From Tetradesmus obliquus (Eukaryota > Chlorophyta > Chlorophyceae > Sphaeropleales > Scenedesmaceae): DNA of 64,000 bases. Under the pieces are notes generated by a model. The model was not told the DNA's origin, searched no databases, and worked only from the letters and a program-made list of their open reading frames with translations. How positions within the stretch are numbered: position 1 is the first letter of the stretch; each line of letters starts with the position of its first letter. The translations under genes were made by a program, and so were the position numbers. The stretch is from assembly GCA_030272155.1 (NCBI GenBank), contig CP126194.1, positions 2,037,501 to 2,101,500 of the forward strand, given 5' to 3'. Below are positions 33,616 through 46,649 of this stretch, piece after piece.

Positions 33616-36600
33616 TCAAGGGCACCAGCCAGTAATCTTGGTGCCCTCCAGCACGCCAGATTCAGCCTTCAGCTCCGGACTGATGAAGGGGTCGCACTGG
33701 CCGGGTGTGAAGGCGATGCAGGACACCTGCGCGAAACATGTGCAAACAGCAACGCAGGAACTGTTAGCAGCCATTGCTTGGGACACCCAAAACCAACGTA
33801 ATCGATGCGCATTGAGACCTGCAGGTAAACTACTCAACGTGAAGTGCGACTATACATAAATTCTGGCCCTTGTGATGCTGCACAGTGCCGTTGGGCGCCT
33901 CAAGTGCGAGCATGGCTGGGAGACCATCTTGTAGCACGCGTGATCACCTGCTCCGGTTGGGCGATGTCTGTGGGATCTTCATTGGCAAACATCTGCGTCT
34001 TCTGCGTCATTGGCATCGGTCCAAGAGGTGTCATGACTTGCACAACGCGGTATCTGTTGAACCATGCCTTTGGCAGGCAGCCGCCAAGATCTGCGTTCTT
34101 GAACAGAGACCTGCAAAGCGCAAAGCATGCAGAGTTTGAACGATGGCATTGACAAAGCTGGAGGCCACTCTATTGGGTATGCTTGGCTCACAGGCGCTGC
34201 CAGCATGCATACCCAGCTTCAAGCGCTCAAGTTCCTAGCTGAACATGACAAAATTTGCCGGTGTTACTGTTCTGGTGTTACAAGGTCAGGTAGGCTGCTG
34301 CTTGCTTGCATGCTGAGCGCCGCGATACACATGGCACCACTGCTGACTAAACAGCAAACAAACAGCTGAGCTCTCGATCTAGATCTAGATCTAGATGCAT
34401 CCCTTGCATGCCGCACTCACACTGCCAAGATGAGCTTGGGATCCATGTTGGCCCAGGAAGCTGGAACAGAGCCGGAGATCTGCACAGAAGGCCAGCCGCA
34501 ACACGCCAAGCTTTGAATGATGTTTGCAAGTAGGTGACAGTCGGCACATGGCAGCTCGGATAACGGTTGCATGCTGATCTACAAGGCTGCTGTTACAAGG
34601 TTCACGCCGGATGAAGTGTGTTAGATGCGACCCCAGCTGTACCATAGACGTGGTGTACCTGCAACTTTGGCAGAGCTTGCTCAACTGCTCTGCTGTGCTC
34701 AGGCCAGTGTGATGGCGCGGCTGCACAATCAGCTGCAATCGGTATTTGCTGCAGCTTTTGCAGTCAAGCATGCTCAGCCGCTGCTAGTTACACATGCACA
34801 TACCTGCTACACACAGCACATGCTTATCCACACGGTTGGAAGTCTATCCTGCATAGACATGGCAGCCAGCTGGTCTGCTCAAGCAGCTAATGGTAAGGCA
34901 GTTGCAGCGGCTGGTCAGCACGAATGCGCGAAGCATCTGTCAATGCTGTGACCCCCACCTGATTCTCTGCAAACTGCAGAGTCATGGACAGGAAGCCAAG
35001 CTCAGCCATCCCCGTGGCTCCCCGCATGGCTGACCCCATGTTTGCCCAGTTGGCAGGTAGATTGCCAGTGAACCTGCACACGCAATGCGCATTTCATGCA
35101 TCACTGAGTGTGTGCAACGCATGTGAGCATGGGTGATGGGCTCTGTGTTGTTGACTCCGTCCCTGAGGGCGGAAGCGTCTGGCACTCAGCCAAGGGGCGC
35201 TGCTTGCATTTAACAAAGAGTGCAGCACCACTTGGCTGGCAACCAACTCAGCTGCAGATGATCATACATACCAAAGAGATGCTGGGCCGCTGTGTTGCTG
35301 AAAGGCAATTTCAATGTCATGAACAGCACATCATATGTATGCTAGCACTACAAGGCTGGTTCGCTGGCTGCTGCTGCTGCCGCTGCTGCGTACTCACTGG
35401 TTGGTGGACAGCATCAGCTCTGTGAGGTACGGCATATCTCCAAAGAATGATGGCAGCGGGCCTGTCAGCTTGTTGCCCTTAAGGTTGCTGTGCAGGTCAG
35501 CAGCAGGCAGCGCAACGTCATGATGTCAGATGGCATGCCGGCAATGGAGAGCAAAACATGAGGATTTGGCATTCAAGGGCGTGCATTGTGTTTTACGGTG
35601 CTCACTCTCCTTTCTGGTCTCAGACCACGTGTTCAACCTGTTGTGGCTCATACCATCTGAGATGGTGCCAGGACCTACATGTAGCTATCCTCTCTCAAAA
35701 GTTGCACATGTGATTGCTGTCAGTAAGCGCATAAGACTTAGGCTGAATCGGCCCCTGCTGTCAACGGCCCTCATCAGTACTAAACCGATGCTAACTAGCA
35801 CGCTGCACCCCAAGTAAGCTTGTTGGAGCAGCTACACGGCAACTTACAGCTTCGCCAAGTTGGCCATGCCTGCCCAGCTGGGAGGGATGGGTCCGATGAG
35901 CCTATTGCCACTCAGGTCTCTGCATGGGCGGCACAGCAGCATCAGGGCGCATACACGCGATTCTGAGTTGCAATAGTGAGCTGCAGATTTGAGCTGAGCT
36001 GCCGGGTACTGCATGCACCCATTGGCCTGCTTGCAAGCTATTCAGCAACATTAAACGTTCCAGCATGTGCGTTTCTGTTCTGGCATGCATTCCCACACCT
36101 GCTGCATTGGTTGCGGTTGATGTCAAACAGATGCATATGCCAGTTCAGTTATACAGTGCTTCTTTGGCCACATACAATCTGCGCAAGTAGACAGCACTGA
36201 TGCATGCACATTACCATACAATACGGAAAGTTGCATCAGTTGTAGAGCGTTCGGTCCATGCAACGTGCTTGGCTGCTGACGCTCCCCTTACATTGCGGAA
36301 ACTGAGATGTTGAGCCTTTGTGCATCACCAGTTGGGCGGCACCTGCCAGCATTAAATGCACAGAAGCAGCAACATATGCAGGCAGGAAGCAGGCAGGCGG
36401 GAAGCAGACACATGTCAACAGCAGAACCACAGCTGGTGAACCTCGTACAATGTCATATTGCAGCAATGGGAAGGAACAGGATGATGGTAAGATTCCTGGA
36501 CACTTCAGGCCAGCGCAGGGCAAGCACAAGATATGCGCTACCCTCTGCTCTGTCACTTTCGAGCTAACACCGATGGCTGTCTACATATCCGCCACCACCC

Positions 36601-39600
36601 AGCACGAGCCGTGTGTATGTCTGACAATGCCAGCTGAGACAGCTAGCCTGGCTCCTGATCAAGAGGACCATGCATGACATGTATGGCAAGGTGTGCAATG
36701 CACGCACACACAATTTTCAGAGTGTGCAGTTGCTGAAGAGCCGCTGCTCTTGGCAGCCTGCAAGCCTTGTGTTAGTGTTCAGAGCAAATGCACACAGACG
36801 CCAGTCATCGCTGGGCCACATGAATGACCAATCGGCGCTCTGTCAGCCTCCGTCCCTGGTACAGCAGCGCGGCTAGTCCGATTCTTGCACACACGCAATC
36901 AGAGCCATCAGCACTCACGTTACATCGGTAAAGCACCGCAGTTTGCTCCAGGCATCTGGCAGGGGGCCTCTGAACTGGCAGCCTGCCAAGTTGACAATGG
37001 CCAGATTCGTCAGGTTTGACCAGGTCGCTGGCAGCTGCCCACCAAGTAGGCCCTGGTTGCCAGACACATCTACTTTGACGAGCTTTGTTAGCTGGTTCCA
37101 ACTGGAAGGGAGCGTGCCATCCAAGTTGTTGCTCGGCAGCTCACTGCAGGTTGACACACATTTACAGTAGAGCGTGAACCACCGTCAACAGTCAGGGATA
37201 TGCATGGCGACACGTTGGCCCGAGCTTCATGAATAACAGCGCACAGCTTGAGCACATATGCCAGAGTCAAAATACATGACCTCAGCTACAAGACTGCATG
37301 CGTAATTTAAATGCCTGCGATCAACCAAACCTTTCATGAGCTATTGCAACAGATCTATTGATCGATGGCATGCCGTTCAGGCAGAGCAGGTGTGCCGCAG
37401 TTGCTTACATGCTAATCAGTCGGCTCAGTTGGCTCCACGAGTCAGGCAGCTTCCCCTGCAGCCTGCAGGCCAGGCAGCTGCTGCCTTTGAAGCCTCCAGG
37501 GAGCTCACTGCAACACACCCAGGCAGGACAATCATCGCACGCAAGGTCTAGACCAGATCTGTACAGAACATGTTGTGGTGCTTAACAAAGCACGCTTGCA
37601 TGCATGCAAGCAGTAACCATCTGGGTGTATGCACTCTAGCGGCCGCTTGTGATTTCAAGTGGAAAAGGCAATGATGTTAGACAGGGAAAGGCCATAACCG
37701 ATGCATTGCACTGATCACAATGCCAGCATCATCATTTACTCACACTACTCTGAATCCGAGGCCTGAAAGCCTACGCTGAATTTGGTTAGTGCTGCTGAAA
37801 TCGTCGAATGAAACTGCCAGTGATTCTTTCAACCATGGCTGCACAGCTGTACAGTTGCACGGGGTGGTTTGGACTGCGTCGGTTGGACTCACATGCCCTC
37901 CACATTCCTCCCGCTCTTGCCACAGCTGATGCCCTCCCATGGCTGGGCTGTGCCGGAGCCACAGGGGTTGGTGGAGGCATTCCAGGTAGCCAGGAGAGTA
38001 GCATTCGGGCGCGATGCATCACCCACCAGGATGGATTTTGACTCAAGCAGAACTGCACAAGAGAGTGTATACGCAGGTGCAGCACAGACTACTCACGACG
38101 ACGGCAAGGTATAATCCAGCTGCTGGTGTAGTGCTGCTAGCTGTTGGCACCGGCTGGCACAATGCAAAGCACAGCGCATTCATTCATGCATGCATGCATG
38201 CATCATTGCGCAATTGCCTGTTGCTGAAAGCGGCTGGGGTTCAGTTGAATTGTGCGGTTCGCTATTGCTCAGGTGTGCAGGCTTAGGCCGTGCTGCGGCT
38301 GCTAGGTTACATATCATGCCACAAAGTTGGATTACACATTATATTTTATCAAAAATAATAGTAATGGACCTGAAGCAGCAGCACTCACTCCTCTTCTCCT
38401 TGACATTATCTGGCTCAGCCTCTGCAGGTTAGCAGGGAGTACAGCGTGTTGAAGCAGCATGGCATGTTGGAGGTGGGAGAAAAGGCATCTTAAACTGATT
38501 TGAACATGTGCAGCAGAGTTCATAATGTATAACGGTGGTTACGCGGCATAAGCCATGTGAACAGCGAGCATCTGGTGGCATGTTGTTTCAGCATACACAG
38601 CAGTACACAGCAGTTCACCACTGTTTGCACTGCACAAGGCATGTGTTGCCAAGTGCGGGTACACACTGCACAAGGCATGTGTTGCCAAGTGCGGGTACAC
38701 ACTGCACAAGGCATGTGTTGCCAAGTGCGGGTACACACTGCACAAGGCATGTGTTGCCAAGTGCGGGTACACACTGCACAAGGCATGTGTTGCCAAGTGC
38801 GGGTACACACTGCACACCTCCCGCAACTCCGTATGTACTCCTTACAAGCATTTGCCAAGCTGCCACGAACGACAGCGCCGTGCAATGACTCATTGTGGAA
38901 CAAGCTAGGCTGCCTGGCATCATCCGCTAAGCAAGTGCACTCAACACTGTGCACACTTGTCGCGGCACCCTGCTTATACTGTCACTGAGCATATGGACAT
39001 GCATGTCTGGCCATTCTAACAAATTGCCACCCACCAGGCCAATCCCTTTGTCCTGGCCGCGCGCAGGGTGGAAACTTTGCCTCAGTATCCAGCAGGAACT
39101 GCCCCTGGCTCCTGTCGAACTTGTAGCCAGTGCCGATTGGGCTCGCTGCAATGCCAGCAAGAGCATTGAGCCTAGGCTTGTCGCCAGCAATCACTCCACA
39201 GTAAGGACCCGCTTTAGGGCACTTGCCAGAGCCACTGCTGACTGAACCGCCAGATGCTGTCCACTGACAGGATTCATACATACCGTTCTGGTCACACAGC
39301 ACGCCGCCGCCTGCAGCCTTGCAGCGCAAAAGGTTGGAGCCGTCGCCTGGGCACGTTGGGATAGCAATGAGATCCTCACCAGAGGGAGAAATGTAAGCCG
39401 GGTCTGTGATTTCAACCATTTGGGTGGTAGAAGCGCATGTGCTGATGCTAGGAGTAAATCCCTCCTGGCCTGGCGGTTCTGGGATGCTTGACTGCAGCAG
39501 CTTGCGGCCTGAACCCCGGGGCTCAGATGAGCTTGAACCCTCAGGCAGCACTGCGACTGTGTAGAAGCTGCCAATGCCTGGGTTGCTGGCAACAGTCCAT

Positions 39601-42600
39601 TTGGTGCCGTCATAAGACAGCACAACGCTGTTCTGGCCGAAAGCCATGGCTGCTGTGGGGCTCCAAGCATAGACCGCGTACAGGCCCAGGTCGGTGATGG
39701 GGGCCACGCTTGACCAAGAGGAGCCATCGTACTGCAGATACAAATGCACAGACAAGGCCGTCGGCGGCAGGGAAAAAAATGCAGTGGTCAGCAGAAACCA
39801 GGAGGCAAATCAGCTATGCTGCAGGTATAGGCGGGCGTCGCTAGAGCTGAATGCAGTTCAGAAGTGGGACACAGATGCAGCAGTGCATGAAGATGTAGCG
39901 GCAGTGAACGCTGCTGTGCATGTGTCCAGCATAGCCAAGGCACAATACCTTTTAGCCAGCTCTGGCAGCCAGAGAAATGCAAGAGCAGCGGCTGGCGCAT
40001 ACTCACCTTGAGGATTGTGCCGCTTGCGCCCACTGCCCATGCCAGGGTGCTGCTCACAACAGTGATGCCATACAGGTGCTTGGTGGTACCAGACTTCTGT
40101 AAAACCCAGCCGCCACTGCTGCCACTGTTGTATAAAATGGTACCGCTGTCACCGACAACCCATGCAGCACCAGCAGCAGCCACCACATAGTTCAGGTTCT
40201 GCTGAGTACCGCTCTGCTCCTTCTTCCAAGCTGCAGGATCTCTGCCATTCAGGTTGACAATCGTGCCAGCTTCACCCACGGCCACTGCCACTGTTGGCCG
40301 GACCTCTGCGACACTTATCAGCGTAGTATTCACACCAGGAACTTGGTTTGAGAACTGCGTGAAGTCTGCTTCAACATTCCAAACGGTTCCTTGAGCACCG
40401 ACCATCCAAAACTGGCTCACGCCGGTTGTTGCTCCGTACAGGTAGGCAGGGGAGCGGTATGCTGTCCACACGCCGTTGTTGAAGATGTAGTAGTTTGGAC
40501 CGCCGACAGCAACAGCATAGGAGTCGCTGGCCAGCGCGAGGCCAGTGACAGTGGCATCAGGGTACCTGGTGACATGCAGCGACAGGCAGTGGGTGACAGA
40601 GAAGCAGGCGCGGACATAAGTCAGGTATGCAACAACCGCATGCACAAAACAACTGGGCAGTCAGGGCCCGCTGGCTCTTGCATGTAGGAGCACACAGGAT
40701 GGTCGCCAAGGCCTAGAGCAACATGGATGGTTGTTGGGCTGAATGCGCTACTCAGCAGGAGCAGCAGCAGCAGCAGCAGCATGCTTGCAGGCACGTGCAC
40801 GCCGCACATGTTGCATGCAGTCTGCTACCTGTGTCTATTCTCAACAAGACCCTACAGGGTGCCATCAAACATCCAAACACAGGCAGCTGCCGATCCTGCA
40901 GCACAGCAGCAACCCTGCAGGCACTCTATAACCCCTGCAAACAGATTTTGAAAACATGTCAAAACGCACCTGAACTCCCACTGGGAACCGTCCCAGCCAG
41001 CAATGCTGCTGAACCCTCCAACCCACACGCCAAACTTGCCAGGCATAGTCATGCTGCCTGTGGGCTCCACAGCACTACAGAAAAACCCTGTGCCTGCTGC
41101 ATCTGGCGTCTTGATGAAGTTGTCATTGCAGGCGATGTCGCAGCGGCCTGACAGGCAGAGGGGCTTGCCGTTGGCTGGTGTGGGGCACTGTGCGGCAGTG
41201 GTGCAGCCTGCAAGGCGATTGCAAGAAGTGGCTCAGGGGTTGGCCGCTTTACAGCACAGGGGAAGCCCTGTACAAGGTTGCATAGCCTTATCGCACGGGT
41301 GAAAAGCCCAGTGCACTCATTGCATCATAAATGCACAGCAGAACATTGCGGCGTGCGCTGGCTACAGTCATGGGCAAGTCAAGCAGAATCCCACACAAAA
41401 AGAAACTCCTGTGCGGCAAAAAACATGCCAGGCACTTGCGGGTGCAGCAGCTGTGCATCACAGCATCCCCGCCACCTGAACCAACCCAGCATCACACGTG
41501 TGCAGCATATGACATGTTATAGCATGTTATTGTACAGCTCACCGGCCTTGATGCACGAGCCAGAGGGGTGCGACCAGTATGGCTTCTTGGGGTTGCGGTG
41601 CCCGGCAGTTGGTGACGTGCACGTTGATGTCACTGTGCCGGCAAAGCCTGCGCTGCACTGTGCGGTGCACTGCGCGCCGACAGGAGCAGCCAGGCAGGAC
41701 TGGGGCCATGCAGCGTTGGCAGTAGGCCTGGGGAGGCCGCTGCAGCCTGCAGAGGCAGGGTGGAAGAGGTTGCAGCAGAGCAGTGGCATGAAATTATGTC
41801 AGTGTGGTGGGCTGAAACGTATTGAGTGTTGACAATGAGCCTGGGGAGGCTGCTGCAGCCCTGCAGAGGCAGGGTGGAATGGGAAGCAATGTAGGTGGAC
41901 AGGCAGCAGGGCAACGGGCGTGGTGGGTCAAGAAGTGGTTGAGTGTTGGCAATAAGCTTGGGGATGCCGCTGCAGCCTGCGAAGGCAGAATTTGAAGAGG
42001 GCGCAGCAGGGCAGTGGCATGAAAACATGTCAGTGTGGTGGGATAAAACTTACTGAGTGTTGCAAATGGGCCTGGGGAGGCTGCCGCAGCCTTCAAGGGA
42101 AGGGTGGAATGGGAAGCAATGTAGGTGGACACGCAGCAGGGCAGCGCGGCGTGGTGGGCTAAGAATGTGTATTGAGTGTTGGCAATGAGCTTGGGGATGC
42201 TGTTGCATCATGCAAAGGCAACCCATGAAGAGGTCGAAGCAGAGCAGTGGCATTCGATTGGTCAGCGTGCTGGGCTTAACGTGATTTACTGTTGGCGATG
42301 GGCCTGCGCAGGCGGCTGCTCGAAGGCAGGGAGCAGGGCAACAGCAGGCAGCAGGGCAACAGGAGGAGCTGGGTGACAGCAGGCAGCAGGGTAGGAGGGC
42401 AGGCAGCAGGGCAACAGCAGGCAGCAGGGCAACAGCATGCACCGTGTTAGTGTGGCGAGGTGCTGTCCAGTCTGCACTGGGTGCAAGGAGGCTGGCATGT
42501 CATGCTGGGGATGATGCACGATTTGGTGAGTTGTGAGTTGTGAGACGCAGCAGCTGAATTTGAAGCAAGGCTGCCTGCTGCTGCTACCACAGCTGTGTAT

Positions 42601-42926
42601 CGTCCAGCTGCCAGCTGCCTTGACCAGCCGACATACGCAACACCCACAGATGAGTACAAAGCATGCAACTTCTAGAGCGCTGATCAACTTCGACATACAC
42701 ACGCGGGTGGGTGTTGCTCACCAGCGCAGCGCTTCTTGTAGCCGGCACACGCCGAGCATGTGCGGCAGTAGGTGGCGGTGTCGATGCGCTGGTTGCGGCA
42801 AGCTCTGGGGCACTGCTTGAAGGTTGCCGCCTCAACACCAGTTGCAGGCTCAGCTGCTGCAGCCATACTTCCAGCTGCAAGGAGCAGCAGGCAGGCGAGC
42901 TGCCACATCCTTGGTGCCAATGGCAT
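33616..42926 (-). CDS. Large secreted protein: Cys-rich head, Ycf48-like repeats, leucine-rich repeats
   Basis: Probably an extracellular matrix or surface protein; function unknown. ATG at 42924-42926 with signal peptide (MPLAPRMWQLACLLLLAAGS) and Cys motif FKQCPRACR...YCRTCSACAGY. Exons placed with consistent phase: 42722-42926; 41543-41746 (Cys-rich, sushi-like); 40970-41207; 40007-40565 and 39035-39731 (Ycf48/Hcf136-like repeats, e.g. VGDSGTILYN and WAVGASGTILK, then RKLLQ); 37893-38052 (LRR N-cap: LLESKSILVGD, LATWNASTNPC). Short LRR exons follow: about 37757-37781, about 37440, 36919-37143 (LPSSWNQLTKLVKVDVSGN), 35849-35919 (LSGNRLIGPIPPSW), 35398-35487 (NKLTGPLPSFFGDMPYL), 34959-35073, 33948-34110, and 33616-33726 ending GTKITGWCP. 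The order of the small LRR exons is clear; a few exact edges are not. Intron 1 carries acceptor duplications, intron 5 a 36-bp array. Confidence 0.78.
34376..34396. repeat. (GATCTA)n microsatellite
   Basis: About 3.5 units of GATCTA at 34376-34396 inside an LRR-gene intron. Confidence 0.85.
38629..38808. repeat. 36-bp minisatellite, five units, intronic
   Basis: Unit ACTGCACAAGGCATGTGTTG plus CCAAGTGCGGGTACAC, five near-identical copies, within the intron between the Ycf48-like part and the LRR N-cap exon of the minus-strand gene. Period is 12 codons, so several frames stay open. Confidence 0.97.
41718..42330 (-). repeat. About 115-bp array carrying the exon 2 acceptor of the LRR gene
   Basis: Copies of a segment around GCCTGGGGAGGCYGCTGCAG (plus strand) have their GCCTG/GCTTG landmark at 41726, 41839, 41956, 42070, 42189 and 42302, spacing 113-119 bp. 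The first is real exon 2 (acceptor at 41746/41747); the others lie upstream in intron 1 and repeat the acceptor, the exon start and a stretch reading GAGTGTTGRCAAT. Repeats diverge with distance. CAGGCAGCAGGGCAACAG reiterations continue to about 42435. Confidence 0.85.
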
Positions 42927-44486
42927 TGCTCGGTCAACGGCAGCAGCAGTCAATCTACTGGTTTGTGTGGTGCTCGTTGCAGCCGATTGGTATCCTGCAC
43001 ACCACAGCAGCATGAAAGGTGTCTGGTGAGGTGCACGAACAGTTCGATACCATCATCTTGATGTAGCATCTAGGTGGTGTGAGCAGCAGCAGTAGCAGCA
43101 GTGCTGCTGCGAAGTTAACAGACAACAGTCGGCGTTCTCAGAGTAGCAAGGCCAGGCATCACACCCTAACAAAATGACAGCTATTTACTCAAAATGCTGA
43201 TAACGCCTGGGATCTTGACTTGCACGCACGTTTTCAGTCGGTTCTTCTTCGCGCGCGTCTTTGAAACCGGTGATTACGGGTGTCTTGATGTCAACAGTGA
43301 CACCAACAATGCCACAGCAGCTGGGCTCCCGAAGCAATGCAGATGCCATTTATGTGCAGAGCTGCCCAAGGTCGCGGCTTGTCACTCCACAGCGCCTGGT
43401 GACAACAAGGATTTGCACATGATTGTTGCTTTGGCTTATGCTAAACTCTGACATCCTCGTAAGCATGCACGAAACATTGTAGAATATGAACAAGTCACAA
43501 AACGTTTTTACGAACGAGAAAAAGTGCAGCAGTAAGCAAGTGCCAGTGTTTGTAAGCCCTGTGCAGCTACCTTGTGACGTCTTTCGGCCAGATCAAGCGT
43601 ACTTATTATTTCAGGTGGGCACACAAATAGTTTTCAAGGGCTTTTCGCGTGTGTTGGGTAAGTAGTGATCATCACGTGAACAGCAACCGTCTGTGCGCCC
43701 AGCAATGATCACTGCCTTGTGATGGCGCTGTAAGGCTGTTCGTGTGGATGCAAAGAGACCAGCACAAGATCAAATATAAGTTGAGGTTATTTGCAGGTGC
43801 CTACCACTCCTAGATGAACAGACGATTGTCGTTGGTGCGGTGCGTGCGAATTTTCCGGGTGACACAACAAGTGGACTGCGGAGTTTGCACATCCGGTCAT
43901 CCAAAAAAGGCTTAGTTCATGTCTCAGTTACTATAAACTTAAATCGCGCCATTGCACGCCAAACGTGTTCACCAGCAACCAGCACCACCACTGTGAACTG
44001 CCTGGTGCAGCTGGGGTGCAGCTGTCTCTGCCTTCCAGCCTACTTGCGTCGATACATACATCGAATTTCAACAGCATTCGAGCTACACCGTACTGCTGAC
44101 TACCAGCCTGCAGGCAGCTGGCCTCTGCAGGAACTTACGTGCAAATGCTGCTGCATGTGCAGCCCACAGCCCAGAAAGCACCATAGCAGGTGCTGGCAGC
44201 TCCGAATTAGTGCTGGAAACGACTAAGAGCTGGTAGAAGCACAGCAGCAATCATACTAGCAAGGTGTGTGCAGTGGTGCAACCACAACCCAAACCAGCTT
44301 TGCCTGTGACATTCGATCGATGATGATACTTGTTGAAGTCTTGCTCTGTGCTGTACATCATGCTGCTGCAGCAGAGGTGCAGCCAGCTTGTTGACCTCTG
44401 CGGGGCCACCAGCAGACGGCCATTGCTGCTGTGCTGCTGCTGCTGCTGCTGCTGCTCCTGCTGCGGATGCTGTTGCTGCAGCAGGC
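42927..44486. other. Divergent promoter region of the head-to-head secreted pair
   Basis: 1.56 kb between two outward-facing ATGs. Open frames near 43194-43451 and 43840-44226 lack domain or splice support. No clear TATA pair found. Confidence 0.45.
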
Positions 44487-46649
44487 ATGATGAACAGCAA
44501 ATGGCTCAGTGTTTTCCTGCTGCACGTTGCAGCCTGCAGCCTGGCTGCTGCACAACAGCAAGCAGCCGAGCCCGCTGTTGCCCCTGCACACTCCATCTTT
44601 AAGCAATGCCCCAGGGCGTGCCGCACCATGCTGCAGCGCGCTGACAAAACTCAGTATTGCCGCAAGTGTGCGGCGTGTGCTGGCTACCAGTCGTACTGCG
44701 CTGGTGAGCATGGCCTAAAATCCTCTTACTTTTTCAGAGACTGTGCTGGACTGCTGCTGCTGCTGCTACTGCTGCTGCTGTTGCTGCTGCTGTTGCTGCT
44801 GCTGTTGCCGCTGCTGCTACAGTGTACATAGCACAAACGAATTGCACTGCACGGCTGTGTTGCAACAGGTTGGACATGTCTGAACCTCAACAAGTAATAC
44901 AGATGACCAGTCAGAGCTGCCGCAGTGCACCGTGCCCTATGTGACACAGCACTCTCCACGTGTGTGCTCTGCTGCATCCCAACATACACAGCTGCAGGCC
45001 AGCTGACATTGCTGCTGCTTGTCACCTGCAACACTGCAGGAGCAGAAGCAGGCTGCCACGGTGTCACCAGTTGCTCGCAGCTCAAAGCAGCAGTTGCCAA
45101 CGCCAACTGCTCCAGCGTAACCATCCCGTGTGGCACCATCATACAGCCGTGCTTTGGTATCAGCGTAACCCGCTCCGTAAGCATCAAAGCCGAAGCTGGC
45201 TGCACTTCTGGAAGCTGCAAACAGCAGACCACCAAGCACTACCACAAGCCGCCAGGAAACACGCCAAGCCAGCCCTGCAGGAAGCCTATCATTATGGGAA
45301 TGGGTGCTGGGGTCAACACCACCAACAGAGAAGCCATCTTCACCGTCGACTCGACAAACAGCAGCAGCGCTATCATTGTGCTGCTGCAGGGGCTTGTGCT
45401 CGCCAATCACAGCACAACTGGGGAGTTCCTGCGGCTGCCATTCATGCTTATAAACGAGTTCCATCTGGCTGCTGGCATCAACGTCATGAGTTTTGCGGCT
45501 GGGCCGTTGGGGTTCAACACAGGCGGGTTCAAGCTCACGCTGTGGGACATGGAATTCAAACACCTGACAGGTGGCGGCGGCGCAATGGCGGTCAAAGCGG
45601 AGGCGAGCGCCGTCAACACGAATGCACCGAGTGACCTGGCCATTCACGGTTGCAAGTTTGTGTCCTGCAAGGCTTCAGGATGGGAGGGTGCTGGGGCAGT
45701 GTTTGTTCACCTGGTAGCTGGGCCTGTGCATATCTCAAACAGCTCCTTTGTTCAGAATTCCGGTTTGATTTATGGCGCTGTGGCAATTAACACTGTCGGC
45801 GTGCAGCGGGACATGGCCGCTTCTGTACGCATTCAGGGCTCTTTTTTTGTGGAGAACAGCAGCAGCTTTGTAGGTGGGCTGTTCATGGAAAGCATATTCG
45901 CGCGTGAGGCAGTTGTGAGCAGCTGCCGCTTCGTCAGCAATGTGGGAACCGGCCTGTACTTCAAAAACAAGCTGCTCCTGGAGTGGGGCGACACTGAAGC
46001 AAAGCTGACAGCCAGCCAGCTTGCGTTTCAAGGCAACGTCAACCCGTCGCTCAGCTTTGAAGACCATTACCCTGGAGGAATGTTCTTTTGGGGGCCGCAG
46101 CTGTGCCTGACTGACGCCGTGTTTGCAGGAAATATCGGCCGCGCAGCCGGGGCATTGGAGGTCGGTGCTGCCAAGTTCACTGGCAGCGGGATCACGTTTG
46201 AAAGCAACAGCGCAAACAAGTCAACTGGCCCAGAGTGGGATGGTAGGCCAGCGAGAGGAATGGCTAATACACTCAAGATATTTTCTGTGGGCTTTGACAC
46301 AGCGCTTTCCTTTGGTATCAACAGCAATTCAGTACTGAGTGGCTGTTCCTTCCAGCACAACGCATCAACTTCAAATGACGTGGCTGACATACACGTTCTG
46401 GAGGAAAAGTATGGAGGCAACACGCGGCTGTACATCTGCCAGTCAAGCTTTGGGGCGGGCGGCATGCTGCTTGTCACAACACCTGCTCCAAATGCTGGCA
46501 GCCTGGTTGGCGTTGGGCAGCCAAGCATTCAAATGTGCGGCGAACAGCAGCCCGGCAAGGACTATACAAAGAAGCCAGGATCTAATGTGTTTGCATTTGA
46601 TGCTGCTACGTGTGCCACCAAGTGCAGCAACACTGCAGGGACTTGCTGA
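44487..46649 (+). CDS. Secreted right-handed beta-helix protein with Cys-rich head
   Basis: Likely extracellular polysaccharide-associated or cell-wall protein of the pectin-lyase-like fold; enzymatic activity is not evident. Exon 1 (44487-44703) gives MMNSKWLSVFLLHVAACSL, a signal peptide, then FKQCPRACR...YCRKCAACAGYQSYCAG. Donor G|GTGAGC is phase 1. Exon 2 (45040-46649) starts GAEAGCHGVTSCSQLKAAVA; total 608 aa. Exon 2 contains successive short beta-helix rungs, e.g. LAIHGCKFVSCKASG, VHISNSSFVQNSG, VRIQGSFFVENSSS and AVVSSCRFVSNVGTG, the pattern seen in parallel beta-helix repeats. Many Cys near both ends. Exon 1 and its intron phase match the divergent minus-strand gene, so the two share a duplicated head module on unrelated bodies. 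AATAAA occurs about 85 bp after the stop. Confidence 0.85.

Noticed and set aside
33900-33902. TGA taken as the end of the LRR gene
   Set aside because: A donor at 33947/33948 (CAG|GTGATC) joins in phase to a Cys-containing last exon ending at 33616, which fits an extracellular protein better.
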